NCBI GenBank assembly: GCA_034687125.1
Contig: JAQGBZ010000192.1
Span: forward strand, 1 to 64,000
Source of the DNA: Neelides folsomi
Taxonomy: Eukaryota > Arthropoda > Collembola > Neelipleona > Neelidae
Direction: 5' to 3'
DNA: 64,000 bases
Below are positions 62,076-64,000 of the stretch, piece after piece (position 1 is the stretch's first letter; every line of letters begins with the position of its first letter). A model generated the notes under the pieces. It was not told where the DNA came from. It ran no database searches and worked only from the letters and a program-made list of their open reading frames with translations. The translations under genes were made by a program, and so were the position numbers.

Positions 62076-63941
62076 TCACTGATAGAATCTACCACGATTC
62101 AGGAAAGTCATCGCTCGATCGATGCTTCTGGGTCCCATTCGTCTCATGTCCTCCGGTCCGGGTGGATGCCAAGATGGTCCAAAAAAGGTACTGTCATTTT
62201 CGAGGGCTTTGTCGTAAAACGCGTCACTCATCCGTTTGTTGGCTCTGAACACTTTGGAAGCCTTTTTAAGGACGTTGCCGCACTAAAGTTAAAAGATCAT
62301 TCAATTAGTAAATTATAAATTAGGATCAATAATGGAATAAATTGTAAATCAATTTTGATTACCTGGTTGATTAAAATCTTGATGTCCTTTTCGGGGATGA
62401 ATCCCTTGGCGATTTCCTTCGTGGTGTTGTTGAAGGGAAAGATTTTTACCCAATTGCCACAAGTGTCAGGGGCGGCTCCGTACCAGTCGCGATCAGCATA
62501 TTTCATTCCTCCCGTTGAGCCTTTTCGGACTTCAGCCTTTCTCGCCTTTTGCTCTGTAAAAATAATTAAACATATTTTATTAAATAATTAAATATAAAGA
62601 TAATTTATGAGCTGAAAAAGATAAACAATTACGCATTGTTAATTTGGGAACGATTGCTTCAGTGCACGTTGATGTTGTGAGTGGCACCTTCTTTTTGGCT
62701 TCCTTTCCCTTTCGTGGTTTGTCGTGGTGATGCAGAATGATTCCACCTGGTCTGATATCTTCTGGACCGCTATAAGGACGCTGTGGATAATCTATAAAAA
62801 CCCAAAAAATTTGCAATGATTATTAATAAACAATTATTAAAACAAATTGAATTTATTATATTATTCTACGTCTCATGGTGTTTGCTTGGACAATATTCCC
62901 ATAATGAATGTCGATCTGACGACCATCGGGGAGCAAGATAAGGTCAAAGAGGTCGTGAAGCAAGTCCTTCTTGACAATTCTGTCCACATCGCAGTCGTTA
63001 TTGAGCCCTGGGTTTACATTCACCTAATAAAGCATAAATGAACCAGGTGAGTTGATTATTTAAATAATGAATCCCAATAAATTTAAAAATTAATGAAAGT
63101 TAAAAATTAATAAATTTAATTTTTCCACTTTAAATTATCATACTTCAAGAAGTGTCGGACGAAGTCTTTTGTCCACCATGATGTCGAAGCCCAGGAACTC
63201 AAATGAAGATCCAGCATTTAGATTAGAGATGTTGTTTCCATCTCCGATGATTGTGAGCACAAGGATTGAGCAGATTTTCTGCCACATGAACCAGTCTGAA
63301 GTTCCAATTTCGGCCAAATAGTTCCTCAAATGTCGCAAGGACCATTTGCACCCTACAAAAGCAATTTATTTTCCAAATGTCATTTTTAAGTCAAAGACGA
63401 ACCTGGGCCAACTATATCCTTGCATGTGTTGTAGTTTGGGCCTCCTTTGTTCAGCGACGAGTTGGTCAAATGAGAGTATGGATTGTGGAGCCGGTTAAGG
63501 TCAAATTTCTCAGTCGCGAAACGAGTGAGCCCCTCACGATATGCATAAATGGTCAACGGCTTTACACAAGTGATGACAACGTAAATCCGGAGGTCCCTAT
63601 ATAAAAGAAATTGGAAATAAACTTTTTTGTTCCATAATAACACCTAATACCGTTCCATCTTTATTTATCTATATATTATATATATAATACATATATTATT
63701 AGTATTCAAGGCCCACCATGGAAAATTCCATTCTTAAAAATACAATGAATCAATTGAGTTAAAATTCAAAAATGTTATTAAATTTACAAAAGGAACTCAA
63801 ATTGCTTTTCACTTATTTCTAAAAAATGGTAATGTATGTATTATCATATTTAATATACCATTTGTAGCCGCCGATGAGATAAGGTCGGTGGAGATATTCC
63901 TGAACGACGGACGAGTTGTCGTATACAAGTTCGGTGATCTT
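62076..63941 (-). CDS. TTLL2: Tubulin tyrosine ligase-like protein, TTLL2 type (5' partial)
   Basis: Seven exons with matching phases (63859-63941, 63403-63596, 63144-63352, 62870-63023, 62633-62791, 62363-62553, 62076-62282) give the last 398 residues; the N-terminus lies beyond the window. The ATP-grasp ligase core is clear: VVQEYLHRPYLIGGYKWDLR, IYVVITCVKPLTIYAYREGL, FATEKFDLNRLHNPYSHLTN (the HLTN motif binds ATP/Mg), GFDIMVDKRLRPTLLE and EVNVNPGLNNDCDVD with the metal-binding Glu and Asn. The order and spacing are closest to TTLL2, and a downstream WVKIFPFNNTTKEI resembles its C-terminal FPFNEAT segment. TTLL2 is thought to polyglutamylate tubulin in cilia and sperm. The tail beyond the ligase domain is basic and otherwise unrecognised. 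Confidence 0.88.
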
Positions 63942-64000
63942 CTACATATATAAAAAGAATATATGGATTAAAATAAATGTTTTTAATGTGTGAATATAAA

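Noticed and set aside
62039-62248. 69-codon plus-strand frame
   Set aside because: It is antisense to the last exon of the TTLL2-like gene.

Overview
The window is nuclear DNA of an invertebrate animal. It is AT-rich, its genes are split into many short exons with GT-AG introns of roughly 50-150 bases, and the recognisable proteins are animal housekeeping and signalling genes. A Notch-pathway Su(H)/RBPJ, a huntingtin, a PR-Set7 histone methyltransferase and a Windbeutel-type ERp29 together point to a bilaterian, and the CxxC-bearing ERp29 fits an arthropod-like lineage. I cannot name the species from the sequence alone.

Layout. 1-413 is the N-terminal part of a Tc1/mariner-like transposase on the minus strand, running off the window. 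414-16990 is gene-poor. It holds several GC-richer islands, of which four have splice sites and reading phases that fit 5' exons of Su(H), plus a non-autonomous hAT element (13997-14640) with a perfect 8-bp target duplication. 17025-21869 (+) carries the conserved body of Su(H). 23235-24847 is a dead Tigger/pogo element. 26458-39471 (-) is a complete huntingtin gene of about 47 short exons. 40656-41594 (+) is PR-Set7/KMT5A. 42743-50376 (-) is USP32, with a possible in-frame upstream exon at 52828-52972. 54267-56074 (-) is ERp29/Windbeutel. 58454-60038 (+) is a TLCD3/FAM57-type TLC-domain membrane protein. 60395-60974 (-) is the spliceosomal protein SmD3. 62076-63941 (-) is the C-terminal part of a TTLL2-like tubulin ligase that continues beyond the window.

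The genes do not form one pathway. Three are nuclear regulators (Su(H) transcription, H4K20 methylation, snRNP assembly), one a deubiquitinase, one a secretory-pathway chaperone, one a lipid-metabolism membrane protein, one a microtubule modifier, and huntingtin is a HEAT-repeat scaffold. Huntingtin/PR-Set7 and ERp29/TLCD3 are divergent pairs; PR-Set7/USP32 and TLCD3/SmD3 are convergent.

The most interesting signals are: an 87-nt stop-free, 3n-length intron in Su(H) with two tandem identical donors; a huntingtin with the conserved N17-like start but no polyglutamine or polyproline tract; a minimal PR-Set7 that keeps a Cdt2-type PIP degron; and a set of non-autonomous DNA transposons in introns with clean target-site duplications (hAT, Harbinger-like, mariner-like and a large palindromic element).
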